The notes: generated by a model from the sequence alone, not told the origin. A stretch of 64,000 bases of DNA from Verrucomicrobiota bacterium (GCA_016935555.1 JAFGQR010000190.1:1-64000); one strand, 5' to 3'. Counted from the stretch's first letter, positions 24,655 through 33,646 are shown. Translations and numbers: made by a program.

Positions 24655-27600
24655 TCAGAGTTCCGGCGCGGGGGCTGCTTCGGGTTCGCGGGTGATGTGG
24701 AGGTTGCCGAAATCGGTCACGGCATTGAGGGTGCAGTAGCCGATGTGGGTGATGCTTTCGAGCGGGTGGCGGAGGGTCAGGGTGACGGCCTGGTTGTCGC
24801 AGCGCAAGGTGACACGGCGCGCGGCGGCGTTCCATTGCACCGTCAGTTCATAAGTCCGCGTTTCCTCCAGCCGCAAGTTCGCCATGGCGTTGTGGCCGCC
24901 GGCCAGCGGGCCCTCGGCAACCACCGCGGCGCCCATCTTCAGACGCAAGCCGCATTTGACGAGCCGGCCGCTTTCGGGCGAGTCCCCGAACACGAGAAAG
25001 CCGTTCTGCAGCGGGCACCCCAAGCCGGTGCCGTTGACGAATTGCAGGCGGCACTTGAGGGTGGCGTTGCCCTCCAGCGGCGTCTCCAGTTTCCTGAGGG
25101 CGAAGCCGGTTGCGCGGGCTGCGGGGACGAGGCGGTAGCCGAGTTCGGACTGATAGACCTTGGCTTGGAGGACCTGGGTGAACTCGGCGGCGGCGCTGGC
25201 CAGGTCGGGGGTTGGCGGTGCGGCGCGGATGCTGATGTCAAGGGGCGCCAGGGGGGCGGCGGGGACGGCGGCCAGGGGGGCGCCCTCGCCGGAGAGGCAG
25301 AGGACGTGGCCGTCGGCGGTGGAGAGATAGAGCCGGCCTTGGGCTGCGGCGAGGCCATCGAAGGCGGGCATGGCGTCGAGGTGGCAGGCGGCGAGGATGG
25401 TGCCGTTGCTGGCGGCCACGGCCAGGAGTTGGGCGCCTCGGCGGCCCTCGAGGGCGGCGGCCTGCTCCGCGAGGCTGGCTTTCACGCCGGGGTCATCAGG
25501 ATGCTCGAACGCCTGGTTCTCGTCGGCGACATCCGGCGGTCCGGCCACGAACAGGGTTGAGCCGGCGAGCACCATGGCGTGGGCCTGGATCGGCGGTTTG
25601 CCCACCGCCCACTTGAAACGCGCGGCTGACAATTCCGAGAGCGGGTAGCCGCGCCGGAGTGCCCAGTCAATGGAGGAGGCGTTGCGTTTGGGGTGGGAGG
25701 CGTCCATGTGGGCGGCGGCTTTGCGGACGCGGTCCATGCCGGGCGGATCGATGGCTTTGGTGGCGGCGTAGAGGTAGTATTCGTAGACGGAGGCATTGGC
25801 GAGAAACTCGGGTTTGCGGGCAAAGCTGTAAATCGTGGAATCGTCGCACACCATCAGCCGGCCCGAGGGAGTGAGGCGCCCGGCCCGGAACCAGCCCCCC
25901 CAGCCGGAGGCCACGCTCCGTCCGAACATCCAGTACGAACGGTGCCACCACGAGTCGTCCAGGAACCCGGTGCGGGCGAACAGGTGGACGCCTTCGCCGG
26001 CCTGCTCGTTCACGTCGAGCGGGGCCACATTCAGCCGCCGGCCGGCCAGGTCGAACTGCTGCGAGCGCATGTAGAGGCGTTGTCCGTCGCAGGACAGCAC
26101 GTCGGGCAGCGCCACCGGCATGTCGAGCCCCTTGATGTGCTTCTGCAACGGCTCGCCGGTGTCCGGATCGCGATCGTCGAGAACCGTTTCGGAAAGCTTC
26201 CGGCCCGTGGCCGCGTCGAGCTGCAGCAGCCGCAGGCCGCCGTCGAGAAACATCGAGCGCCCCGCAACGCACCAGACGGCGCCCCGGTGCAGAAGGACGC
26301 TGCCCGAAACGGGCCAGGGCGACTCGAGTTGTTCGAACGCCATCATGCGGCGCTCGTCCGGCGCGGCACGAAAACGCCAGGCCAACTCCCCGTCCGCCGC
26401 GCGCAGGCAGTAGACCCAGCCGTCGGCCGAACCGAACCACAGGCGCCCGCCAAGGACCGTGGGCGGCGAATCGACGCGTCCGCCGGCGACGAACGTCCAT
26501 CGCGGCTGCCCCGTCCCGGCGTCGAGCGCGCGGACCGCGTGCCGGTCGATGGCGGCGACGAACACCGTGTTTTCGGCGACGACAGGAGCGCTGAGCGGGC
26601 CGCCGACCGCTGTTTGCCAGGCGCGCTTGAGCTTGGCTGGGACGGCCCCGGTCGTGGCGCCGCTGCGTGCCGGGTCGTGCCGGTAGGTGGGCCAGTCCCC
26701 GGGCGAAGCGGCGGGCGGGGGGCTGGGCGCGGGCGCATGGAAGGCGGGGCCTGTGGCGAGGCGATCGTCATCGGGGACGCGGGCTGGCAGGCGGCGGGAG
26801 GGGGAGTCGGCGGCCAGGGCGTTGAATCCATGGAGTTTGGACTCGATGTAACACCCGCACGGGTGGGGAGGAGCGTAGGTGAGGCCGTTGGCGGGCAGCA
26901 CGCCGTAAAGGCAGGCGCCGCGGACCCAGTGGTTGATGTCCCAGTGCCGGGCGTCGAGATCGACGTATTCGATGCCGGTGCGCGAGGTGAGCACATAGCG
27001 TCCGGCGGCCTTCGCACGATAACAGCGATGGTGAAACCAGTAGGTCGTCACGTCGCACGGGAACTCCTCCTTCACCTCGCCCGTGTGCAGGTCGCGCCCG
27101 GTAAACACGCCCGAATCCGCCCCAAGGGCAATGGCGCCGCTCCAGACCAATCCGCGGATCACCAGCAGGTCGTCCGGCGAGGCGTGGCCGCCGCGGTGAT
27201 GCGGCGCCGACCACAGCGTGCGGCCCGTGGCTGCGTCCAGGGCGGTCATGGAGTTGGCCTGGACGGACACGAGGACCACGTCCTGGTGCGCGACCAGGGT
27301 CGGGCCGTAGCCGGTGGGGAAGGCCTGCTTGCGCACAATGGGCTCCGAACTCCACAGCCGCTCGCCGGTGCCGCGCCGGACGCCGATGACCTTCTCCCCG
27401 TCGTGCCAATAGACACGGTCGCCATCGGCAGCCAGCGTGAGCGGCGCGACGCGCTGTTCGCCCTGCCACAGGACGCGTCCGCTGCCCGGCGCCACGGCCA
27501 TGACGCGGCGCGGCTGCCGGTCCCAGGCCCAGTCCATGTTGGCGCGGCGGCTGTTGTCCCAGACGTAAGTGAACCTTGGGCGGTAGGAGGTCCACGGGTT

Positions 27601-28608
27601 GGCGCCTTGCCCGACGAGCAGAAACAGGGTGTCTTCGGACAGAAGGACCTCCTCGGTGTGCTCGGTGCCGTCGTAGGTGTGGAGGGTCTCGCCGGTGGCG
27701 GCGTCGAGCGCGCTGAGCGGGGCGTTGATCCCGAGCGTGACATACACGCGGTCGCCCCGGGCCACGAGGCGGCGCGGCAGCTGGTTGGGGCCGGCTTTCA
27801 GCGGCCACAGGTGCGTGTTCCAGTCGGCCAGCGGACGCTTCCAGAGGGTGGTGCCGTTGAAGGCGTCGCGCGCGGTCAGCACCCACTTGGGCGGCAGCAG
27901 GATGGCCGCGGCGGGGCCTTCGTCCATGATGTAGAAGAGCCGGCCGTTGGCCGTGACCAGCGCGTTCATGCTGGACATGTGGTCGTGATGGCGCGACCAC
28001 TTAGGGCCGGCCAGCCACTGGAAATGGCGCGGCGGCCCCACCTGCGCATCGGCCGCCACGGCGTTGTTGTCCGCCCCGTGCAGGTAGTGCGTCCACTCGT
28101 CGATCGAGGCCGGACGCGGCTTGACCGTCCTGGACCACTGGCCCTGCGTCTTGAGACAGGCGACCCCGTGCGGCACCAGGACGCGCATGACCTCGTCCAT
28201 CGGCACCCGCCCCAGGTCTTCCGACACAACGAGATTGACAAACCCGTCCACATAGGGAAGCCGGCTGCCCGAGAAGATCTCCACTGACACCGGTCCATAG
28301 AGCCCGAGCGAGTGCAGGTGCGCGCGCGCGGCGGCCACATGGTGCGCGTGGGTGTCCAGACCGTGCACCCGATAGCGGTCGTTGGCGCGCAGCGCGGCGG
28401 TGAGCCGGCCTTCGCCGCAGCCGATGTGGGCAATGACGCCGCCGCGCACGCCCGCGTCGGCGAGGATGCGCCTGGCCAGGTCGCGTTCGGCGGAGGCGTC
28501 GGGGGAGGCGGCGAGGTCAACCGCGGCGAGCGCGGTGGCAAGAAGCCATCCGGTGAGAAGGCGCCGCCCGTGGCCCGGGAAAGCCGTGCGTTGTTCCATG
28601 GGATTCAT
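24655..28608 (-). CDS. Secreted fusion: SAM-methyltransferase-like domain plus PQQ-type beta-propeller
   Basis: 1317 residues. A signal-like segment (about 15-38) is followed by GVIAHIGCGEGRLTAALRAN, a class I SAM motif, ending near residue 150 (VLVPHGVACLK). Then come many propeller blades of the form VYVTLG...LSALDAATGETL, RTLWSAPHH and VRALDAGTGQPRWTF, in two blocks split by a Pro-rich linker near residue 690 and a fresh WPTYRHDPARSG start, and a C-terminal beta-sandwich (about 1170-1310). PQQ-like propellers without PQQ-dehydrogenase motifs usually bind ligands or scaffold. A SAM fold on the exported side is hard to explain by methylation. No operon partners. Confidence 0.85.
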   Translation of the reverse strand: MNPMEQRTAFPGHGRRLLTGWLLATALAAVDLAASPDASAERDLARRILADAGVRGGVIAHIGCGEGRLTAALRANDRYRVHGLDTHAHHVAAARAHLHSLGLYGPVSVEIFSGSRLPYVDGFVNLVVSEDLGRVPMDEVMRVLVPHGVACLKTQGQWSRTVKPRPASIDEWTHYLHGADNNAVAADAQVGPPRHFQWLAGPKWSRHHDHMSSMNALVTANGRLFYIMDEGPAAAILLPPKWVLTARDAFNGTTLWKRPLADWNTHLWPLKAGPNQLPRRLVARGDRVYVTLGINAPLSALDAATGETLHTYDGTEHTEEVLLSEDTLFLLVGQGANPWTSYRPRFTYVWDNSRRANMDWAWDRQPRRVMAVAPGSGRVLWQGEQRVAPLTLAADGDRVYWHDGEKVIGVRRGTGERLWSSEPIVRKQAFPTGYGPTLVAHQDVVLVSVQANSMTALDAATGRTLWSAPHHRGGHASPDDLLVIRGLVWSGAIALGADSGVFTGRDLHTGEVKEEFPCDVTTYWFHHRCYRAKAAGRYVLTSRTGIEYVDLDARHWDINHWVRGACLYGVLPANGLTYAPPHPCGCYIESKLHGFNALAADSPSRRLPARVPDDDRLATGPAFHAPAPSPPPAASPGDWPTYRHDPARSGATTGAVPAKLKRAWQTAVGGPLSAPVVAENTVFVAAIDRHAVRALDAGTGQPRWTFVAGGRVDSPPTVLGGRLWFGSADGWVYCLRAADGELAWRFRAAPDERRMMAFEQLESPWPVSGSVLLHRGAVWCVAGRSMFLDGGLRLLQLDAATGRKLSETVLDDRDPDTGEPLQKHIKGLDMPVALPDVLSCDGQRLYMRSQQFDLAGRRLNVAPLDVNEQAGEGVHLFARTGFLDDSWWHRSYWMFGRSVASGWGGWFRAGRLTPSGRLMVCDDSTIYSFARKPEFLANASVYEYYLYAATKAIDPPGMDRVRKAAAHMDASHPKRNASSIDWALRRGYPLSELSAARFKWAVGKPPIQAHAMVLAGSTLFVAGPPDVADENQAFEHPDDPGVKASLAEQAAALEGRRGAQLLAVAASNGTILAACHLDAMPAFDGLAAAQGRLYLSTADGHVLCLSGEGAPLAAVPAAPLAPLDISIRAAPPTPDLASAAAEFTQVLQAKVYQSELGYRLVPAARATGFALRKLETPLEGNATLKCRLQFVNGTGLGCPLQNGFLVFGDSPESGRLVKCGLRLKMGAAVVAEGPLAGGHNAMANLRLEETRTYELTVQWNAAARRVTLRCDNQAVTLTLRHPLESITHIGYCTLNAVTDFGNLHITREPEAAPAPEL

Positions 28609-29053
28609 CGGCGTGTCGGGTTTGAGGTTCAGGTTCGGTGGCGCGCTGCGCGTGCCCCCGGGCGCGCCTGACCACGGCGGACCCGTCCGTCCGCCGGTCC
28701 GGATCCGTTGCCGCGGGTCTTGCGCGCCGGGCTTCTTTCGGGAAGCATCGGCAAAGTGTGGCACGGGGACAACGTCTTGACCAGCGCGGAAATCCGGCCA
28801 CACTCTCCCATTATGCAATCGTCGGGCTCGACCGACCGTTTCATATTGCAACAGTCGGCTGGCGGTTTGGCTGGCGGCGCGCGGCCGGAATCGGCGCGTT
28901 GGACGGGTGTTTGCCGCGGCCTGCCGTTGCGCGGGGGGTGTGGCATGGGAGGTGCAGGCTTGGGTTGTGCCTCTTGGCGGCGGGCAGGACCAGACAACGC
29001 AGACAGGTTGCCGCGATAACAACTGGAATGACGGGTGATACAATTGGACTGAT
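28609..29053. other. Divergent intergenic region, no gene
   Basis: 445 bp between the propeller fusion and the ferritin-like gene, read divergently. No coding frame is convincing. The only signal I see is a TACAAT -10 box at its right end. Confidence 0.45.
29039..29044 (+). promoter_or_regulatory. -10 box TACAAT before the ferritin-like gene
   Basis: TGATACAAT has TACAAT (5 of 6 to consensus) 9 nt before the ATG at 29054. No -35 at normal spacing. The expected start point is 2-3 nt before the ATG, so the message would be leaderless. It would drive the metal-cofactor cluster. Confidence 0.45.
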
Positions 29054-29473
29054 ATGAACAAAGACGACTTGATCAAGGGACTGAACGAGGATCTTGCGGC
29101 CGAACTGGGCACGGTGATCCGGTATACCTACCAGGCGGGCAAGTGCTACGGGCCGCAGGGCGCCGAAGTGCGCGAGCTGTTGCGCAAAGACGCCGAAGAC
29201 GAACTCGGCCACGCCGCCTTCCTGACGGACGTGATTCTGGACCTGGGTGGCGAACCCACCACGACGCCGAAGTCGTTCGACAAGCCCGGCGACCTCAAAG
29301 GCATGTTGTCGGTCAACCTGGCCATGGAACAGCAAGACGTCGAACATTACATGGCCCATGCGGCACTGGCCGAGGCCTTGAAGCTGCCCGAACTCAAAAT
29401 AAAACTGGAGGAAATGGCGGCGGACGAAGCCGGCCATGCGCGGGAGCTGCGGCGCTTGTTGAAGGGACTGTGA
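29054..29473 (+). CDS. Ferritin-like di-iron protein
   Basis: 139 residues, a four-helix bundle. The two ExxH metal motifs are in DAEDELGHAAF (E50, H53) and ADEAGHAREL (E125, H128), with further Glu at E17 and E92. The set fits a bacterioferritin/rubrerythrin-like di-iron site. The chain is shorter than bacterioferritin (about 155-160), so cage formation is uncertain. Likely role: iron binding or oxidation in the cytoplasm. The stop overlaps the ATG of the next gene (TGATG), so it is coupled to the CooC-like ATPase. First gene of the cluster. Confidence 0.86.
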   Translation: MNKDDLIKGLNEDLAAELGTVIRYTYQAGKCYGPQGAEVRELLRKDAEDELGHAAFLTDVILDLGGEPTTTPKSFDKPGDLKGMLSVNLAMEQQDVEHYMAHAALAEALKLPELKIKLEEMAADEAGHARELRRLLKGL

Positions 29474-30387
29474 TGGAAGCGTCGACGAGACCTCTGAACG
29501 GATGCCGCCTGGGCCTGTTCGGGCGGGGCGGCAGCGGCAAGAGCACCTGCACCGTCTTGCTGGCGCGCGCTCTGAAGCAAGCGGGCTACGCCGTGTGCGT
29601 GCTGGATGCCGACTCGACCAACGAAGGGTTGCCTCAGGCGCTGGGCGCCGACCGTCCGCCCGCACCCCTGCTGGATTACTTTGGCGGCACCGTGTTCAGC
29701 GGAGGCCGGGTCACCTGTCCCGTGGACGACCCGATGCCCCTGGAGGGGGCGAGCGTGAAGGCCGACCGGTTTCCGCAGGAGTATGTGGGGCGGACGGCCG
29801 AGGGGATCATGGTGTTCGCCGCCGGCAAAATGGGGCCGCTCGGCCCCGGAGCCGGCTGCGACGGGCCAATGACCAAAATCGCGCGGGATTTCATGGTGCA
29901 AACCGAAGGGCCTGCGCCGGTGACGCTGGTGGATTTCAAGGCGGGCATCGAGGACTCCTCCCGCGGCGTCATCACCAGCCTGGATTGGGTGGTGGTGGTG
30001 GTGGACCCGAGTTACGCGAGTGTCCAGATGGCGGTGGCGATGCGGAAGCTTTTCGAGCAAATGCACGCCGGCCACCAGCCCGCCACGCAGCACCTTGCCT
30101 CCCCGGAACTGGTGGCGCTGGCCCGGCGCGCCTTCGAAACGGCCCGCACCAAGGGGGTGGCCTGCGTGCTCAACAAGGTCGCCGATGCGGATACCGACCG
30201 TGTGCTGCGGCAACGCCTCGCACAGGCGGGAATCACGCCCGTCGCGGCGATCCGCGACGAACCCGGCCTGCGCCAAGCCTGGCTCCAGGGCACGCAAGTG
30301 GACAGCCCCGCCGCACGGCATGAAATGGCCAAAATCGTCGAAGCCCTCGAGCGCATGACGCGCGAGGCATTTCCGGCACCCGCTTGA
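29473..30387 (+). CDS. CooC-like deviant-Walker ATPase
   Basis: 304 residues. P-loop GRGGSGKST (17-25), then VCVLDADSTNEGLPQALG (switch-like Asp), FAAGKMGPLGPGAGCDGP with a GxGC cysteine, TLVDFKAGIEDSSRGV and VVVVVDPSYASVQ. This is the SIMIBI family layout of CooC and its relatives, which insert metal into CO dehydrogenase or other enzymes. The usual first P-loop Lys (KGG) is Arg here. No CODH gene is in the window, so the client is unknown. Coupled to the ferritin-like gene upstream; the NifX-like gene follows after 13 bp. Confidence 0.82.
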   Translation: MEASTRPLNGCRLGLFGRGGSGKSTCTVLLARALKQAGYAVCVLDADSTNEGLPQALGADRPPAPLLDYFGGTVFSGGRVTCPVDDPMPLEGASVKADRFPQEYVGRTAEGIMVFAAGKMGPLGPGAGCDGPMTKIARDFMVQTEGPAPVTLVDFKAGIEDSSRGVITSLDWVVVVVDPSYASVQMAVAMRKLFEQMHAGHQPATQHLASPELVALARRAFETARTKGVACVLNKVADADTDRVLRQRLAQAGITPVAAIRDEPGLRQAWLQGTQVDSPAARHEMAKIVEALERMTREAFPAPA

Positions 30388-30400
30388 ACCGCCCCCCCCC

Positions 30401-30796
30401 ATGCGCATCGCCATTCCCGTCCTCAACCAGCACATCTCCCCCGTCCTCGACTGGGCGGAGCGTCTGCTCATGGTTGATGTTGTTCATGCCCGCGAGACGG
30501 GACGGCAATGGGTGCTGATCACCGAGGACCACCCGACCCGTCGCACCGAACAACTGGTGAACCTCGGCGTCGACGTTCTCATCTGCGGCGCCCTGACGCG
30601 TTACTTCGAGGACCTGCTCGCCGCCTGCCCCATCCGCCTCTGGCCGCGCCGGTGCGGCGACGTGGAGGAAGTCCTGGCCGCGTTTCTGCACGGCGACCTC
30701 GATGACCACCGCTTTTGTCTGCCCGGATGCTGCCCGGGCCACCCCCGGCGGCGGCGGCGCGAGGCGTCGAGGAAATCGGCCGCGAGGCGCTCATGA
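30401..30796 (+). CDS. NifX/NifB-type iron-molybdenum cluster-binding protein
   Basis: 131 residues. Start MRIAIPVLNQHISPVLDWAE matches the family opening (I-P-V, then S-P-V-x-D). Then LLMVDVV, a strand with LVNLGVDVLICGAL, and a Cys-rich end (RFCLPGCCPGH) followed by a basic tail. Relatives bind Fe-S or Mo/Cu-S clusters; beside nitrogenase they are NifX, elsewhere they are 'orange protein' type. No nif genes are nearby, so a nitrogenase role is rejected. Placed between two P-loop ATPases in one cluster, as in ORP operons. Confidence 0.8.
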   Translation: MRIAIPVLNQHISPVLDWAERLLMVDVVHARETGRQWVLITEDHPTRRTEQLVNLGVDVLICGALTRYFEDLLAACPIRLWPRRCGDVEEVLAAFLHGDLDDHRFCLPGCCPGHPRRRRREASRKSAARRS

Positions 30797-30850
30797 AACG
30801 CTGGCAACAGCGGGCCGCGTCGCTTGTGCCGGGCGCACCTTCCGCGACCG

Positions 30851-30928
30851 CGCGGGAACCCCGTCCTGGGGCGCGGTTCCCGCGGCGGTTCCGGCAGCTG
30901 CCGCGGCGTTCGGAAACCGGGAACGCCG
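30851..30928. terminator. Two consecutive GC hairpins between nifX-like and def genes
   Basis: First: CGCGGGAACC (30851-30860) pairs with GGTTCCCGCG (30875-30884), 10-bp arms. Second: CGGCGTTC (30904-30911) pairs with GAACGCCG (30921-30928), 9-nt loop. No T-run follows either. They may attenuate, protect or partly end the upstream transcript. The 221-bp gap holds no supported gene. Confidence 0.4.
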
Positions 30929-31017
30929 TCGTCCATGGTCACCGCTCGCCGTGCCGGACCCGCCCCGGCATGCCGGCGCGCGAATCGTTCCGGGCGTGTG
31001 TTTCCTGAACCACGGTT

Positions 31018-31617
31018 ATGAACCCGCATCCACCCCCGCCCCGTCGATCCTTCGATCCCGCCCTTGAGATCGCGGCGCGGCAGCGCCGTTTGCAGGGGCT
31101 GAGCCTGATCATGTATCCCGACCCGATCCTGCGGACCGTGTGCCAGCCGGTGGGGCGTTTTGACAGCACCCTGCGGGATCTGGCGGAGGAGATGTTCGGC
31201 CTGATGCAGGCGTATGCCGGCATCGGCCTGGCCGGACCCCAGGTCGGCCTGGACCAGCAACTCCTGATCTGCCGGCTGGAACAACAGCCCATCATTCTCA
31301 CCAACCCCGAGATCCTGGAAACCGGCGACCCGGGCGACTTGGAGGAAGGGTGCCTGAGCCTGCCCTCCATCCGGGTGCGCGTCCGCCGCCCTGAGCGGAT
31401 TCGCCTCACGGGCTATGACGCGGCGGGCGCGAAGAAGAGCCTGGTGGCGAGTGGCCTGTGGGCCCGGGTGATCCAGCATGAGATGGATCACTTGAACGGC
31501 GTCCTGATCTGCGACCACGGCCATCCGCTGGTGGAAAGCTGCCGCGACTGCCGCCTCACGCTGCCCCCGGTGCTGGTCGAAGAACGCAAACGGCGGTCGC
31601 GCCGGACGCGGTCGTGA
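31018..31617 (+). CDS. def: Peptide deformylase
   Basis: 199 residues. All three signature motifs are intact: GIGLAGPQ (68-75), EEGCLS (C112) and QHEMDH (H144, E145, H148); C112, H144 and H148 bind the catalytic metal, usually Fe2+. It removes the formyl group from nascent peptides. Extra features: a Pro-rich N-terminus of about 25 residues and a C-terminal extension with CDHGHPLVESCRDC and a basic end. Placement inside a metal-handling cluster suggests a paralogue linked to iron supply. The stop overlaps the ATG of the following membrane gene. Confidence 0.92.
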   Translation: MNPHPPPPRRSFDPALEIAARQRRLQGLSLIMYPDPILRTVCQPVGRFDSTLRDLAEEMFGLMQAYAGIGLAGPQVGLDQQLLICRLEQQPIILTNPEILETGDPGDLEEGCLSLPSIRVRVRRPERIRLTGYDAAGAKKSLVASGLWARVIQHEMDHLNGVLICDHGHPLVESCRDCRLTLPPVLVEERKRRSRRTRS

Positions 31618-32360
31618 TGATGAGCGGCAAGTTGCACCTGGTCCTGCGCGAGTTGAAGGTCCATGCGCCCTTTACCAGCATGGGCACCTTGACCGGCCTG
31701 ATGGTGCTGGGCCTCACCATGGCCGTGCCCCGGGCGTTCGCTGCGGGTTGCTTTTGGACGCTGCACCCGATCCACGTGCTGCTCAGCGCCATGGTCACCA
31801 CGGCGATGTTCCGCCGGCATGGCAGCCGGAGTTTCTGGGCGACCCTGGCGGTCGGCTACCTGGGTTCGGTCGGCATCGCCACCGTGAGCGATTGCGTCAT
31901 CCCGTTTTTCGGGGAATGGCTTCTGGCGCTGCCTCGCCGCGGGCTGCACCTGGGGTTTATCGAGAAAGCCTGGCTGGTCAATCCGCTGGCGCTGGCCGGC
32001 ATCGCCGTGGGCGTGCTTTGGCCGCGGACCAAGGTGTCCCACCTGGGCCACGTCCTGTTGAGCACGTGGGCCTCGCTCTTCCACGTCGTCATGGCGCTGG
32101 GCGACGACTTCCCCTGGAGCGTCCTCGTGGTCGCGCCGGTGCTTCTCTTCCTGTCCGTGTGGCTCCCATGCTGCACGAGCGACATTGTCTTCCCGCTGCT
32201 CTTTGCCCGCCGGACAGAACCGGCCTGCGCGGCCGGGGCATTTCCGGGCAACGGCATCCGGGTTGACTCTCGTCCCTTCGAAAGCATGAATCCCGTGACG
32301 CCCCTCACATCCCCCCCTGCGCAACCCGGGTCCGCTCCGGACATTGCGTCCCGCCCTTAA
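31617..32360 (+). CDS. His/Cys-rich multi-pass membrane protein of unknown function
   Basis: 247 residues, about six hydrophobic segments. Notable polar residues inside or next to membrane segments: H16 in KVHAPFTSMG, C45-H50-H53 (AGCFWTLHPIH), D92-C93 and E100, H142-H145 (SHLGH), H156 and C185-C186 in WLPCCTSDIVFPL. Such a set suggests metal or haem handling in the membrane, but I do not recognise the family. GTG at 31614 and ATGs at 31617 and 31620 are possible starts; 31617 overlaps the def stop. The last 45 residues are a Pro-rich, soluble tail. Same strand as panD and mrp. Confidence 0.7.
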   Translation: MMSGKLHLVLRELKVHAPFTSMGTLTGLMVLGLTMAVPRAFAAGCFWTLHPIHVLLSAMVTTAMFRRHGSRSFWATLAVGYLGSVGIATVSDCVIPFFGEWLLALPRRGLHLGFIEKAWLVNPLALAGIAVGVLWPRTKVSHLGHVLLSTWASLFHVVMALGDDFPWSVLVVAPVLLFLSVWLPCCTSDIVFPLLFARRTEPACAAGAFPGNGIRVDSRPFESMNPVTPLTSPPAQPGSAPDIASRP

Positions 32361-32378
32361 GCCATGCCCCGTTCTCCG

Positions 32379-32735
32379 ATGCAACGTCTCATGCTCAAAT
32401 CCAAGATCCACCGCGCCACGCTGACCGGCAAAGCGCTGGATTACGAAGGCAGCATCACCGTGGATCGCACCCTGCTGGACCGGGCGGACATTCTCCCCGG
32501 CGAACAGGTGTATGTGCTGAATGTCAACACCGGCACGCGCCTGGTCACCTACGCCATCGCCGCGCCTCCCGGCTCCGGCACGCTGGTCCTGAACGGCCCT
32601 GCGGCGCGGCTGGGCGAGCCGGGCGACATCGTCGTGGTGCTCGCCTACGCCTGGATGCCGTCGGCCCAAGCGAAGCGCCTCAAACCGGTGGTGGTGCGTG
32701 TGGACGCCCGCAATCGACCCTTGCCAAAATCCTGA
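32379..32735 (+). CDS. panD: Aspartate 1-decarboxylase
   Basis: 118 residues if started at MQRLMLKSKIHR. That start puts the conserved Lys at position 9 and the self-cleavage Gly24-Ser25 (YEGS) exactly where E. coli PanD has them; an ATG at 32364 would add five residues. The proenzyme cleaves itself to make a pyruvoyl group and turns aspartate into beta-alanine for pantothenate. Also visible: ERNVN-type stretch VLNVNTGTR and LNGPAARLGEPGD. No other pan genes nearby, so its place in the metal cluster is unexplained. Confidence 0.92.
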   Translation: MQRLMLKSKIHRATLTGKALDYEGSITVDRTLLDRADILPGEQVYVLNVNTGTRLVTYAIAAPPGSGTLVLNGPAARLGEPGDIVVVLAYAWMPSAQAKRLKPVVVRVDARNRPLPKS

Positions 32736-32755
32736 TTCCTACAAGTATACCCCTC

Positions 32756-33625
32756 ATGAGCGAACCTTCAAAACCTCCTCCGTCCCCCTCGGCCTCTCCG
32801 GCGGAGGTGGCCAAACAGGACGCCGTCCTGCAGGACCGCCTCCGACTCATCCGCCACCGGCTGATTGTCCTGTCCGGCAAAGGCGGCGTGGGCAAAAGCA
32901 CCGTGGCCGCCAACCTGGCCTGGGCCCTGGCGCAGACCGCCCGGACCGTCGGCCTGCTCGACGTCGACGTCCATGGGCCGAGCATCCCCAAGTTGATGGG
33001 CTTGGAGGGGGCGCGCCCCGACATGGATGCGGCGGGGATTCGCCCCATCAATTTTGCGCCGGATTTGAAGGTCATGTCGCTGGGGTTTCTTCTGGAGACG
33101 GCGCAGGACGCGGTCATTTGGCGCGGCCCGTTGAAATACAATGTGATCCGGCAGTTTCTGCGGGACGTGAACTGGGGGCCGTTGGATTATCTGATCGTGG
33201 ATTCGCCTCCGGGCACGGGGGATGAGCCGCTTTCGGTGGTCCAGCTGGTCGGCCAACCCGCCAAGGCCATTGTGGTCACCACCCCGCAATCGGTGGCGGT
33301 GGCGGACGTGCGGCGCTCGATCACCTTCTGCAAGCAGCTCTCCCTTCCCGTCGCCGGTCTCATCGAGAATATGAGCGGCTTTGTGTGTCCGCATTGCGGG
33401 AAGGTGACGGACTTGTTCAAGGCGGGCGGCGGCGAAGCCCTGGCGCACGAGATGCAGGTGCCGTTCCTGGGCCGCGTGCCCCTGATGCCGGAAGTGGTGG
33501 TGGCCAGCGACGAAGGCACGCCATTTCTCCAGCGCTATGCCGGCACCCCGCTGGCGGCGTCGTTCACCCGAATCGTGGAGCAAATCCAGAAAGCGGAGGC
33601 CGCCCCGTCAGCCGCCCAGGCGTAG
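32756..33625 (+). CDS. Mrp/NBP35-family Fe-S cluster carrier ATPase
   Basis: 289 residues. Deviant Walker A GKGGVGKST (41-49), LLDVDVHGPSIPKLMG, YLIVDSPPGTGDEPLS, TTPQSVAVADVRRS and the Cys pair in ENMSGFVCPHCGK. The CPHC motif binds a bridging 4Fe-4S cluster at the dimer interface, so this is a cluster-carrying Mrp. The N-terminal MIP18-like domain found in many bacterial Mrps is missing; a 30-residue Pro/Ser stretch takes its place. Last gene of the tight same-strand run starting with the ferritin-like gene. Confidence 0.9.
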   Translation: MSEPSKPPPSPSASPAEVAKQDAVLQDRLRLIRHRLIVLSGKGGVGKSTVAANLAWALAQTARTVGLLDVDVHGPSIPKLMGLEGARPDMDAAGIRPINFAPDLKVMSLGFLLETAQDAVIWRGPLKYNVIRQFLRDVNWGPLDYLIVDSPPGTGDEPLSVVQLVGQPAKAIVVTTPQSVAVADVRRSITFCKQLSLPVAGLIENMSGFVCPHCGKVTDLFKAGGGEALAHEMQVPFLGRVPLMPEVVVASDEGTPFLQRYAGTPLAASFTRIVEQIQKAEAAPSAAQA

Positions 33626-33632
33626 CATGCGT

Positions 33633-33646
33633 GCCCCGAGAGGGGC
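33633..33646 (+). terminator. Small GAGA-loop hairpin after mrp
   Basis: GCCCC-GAGA-GGGGC just after the mrp stop. A tight stem with a GNRA loop but no T-run; may end or protect the cluster transcript. Confidence 0.32.

Noticed and set aside
25693-28287. 864-residue plus-strand open frame
   Set aside because: Lies wholly antisense to the propeller fusion; codon bias of GC-rich DNA leaves such frames open. No family resemblance.
30401-30796. Nitrogenase cofactor role for the NifX-like gene
   Set aside because: No nifHDK, nifE/N or nifB radical-SAM gene in the window.
30702-31067. Small open frames between the NifX-like and deformylase genes
   Set aside because: Composition is that of the GC hairpins; no start signal or similarity.
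32364-32378. Upstream ATG as panD start
   Set aside because: Starting at 32379 places Lys9 and Gly24-Ser25 exactly as in E. coli PanD.
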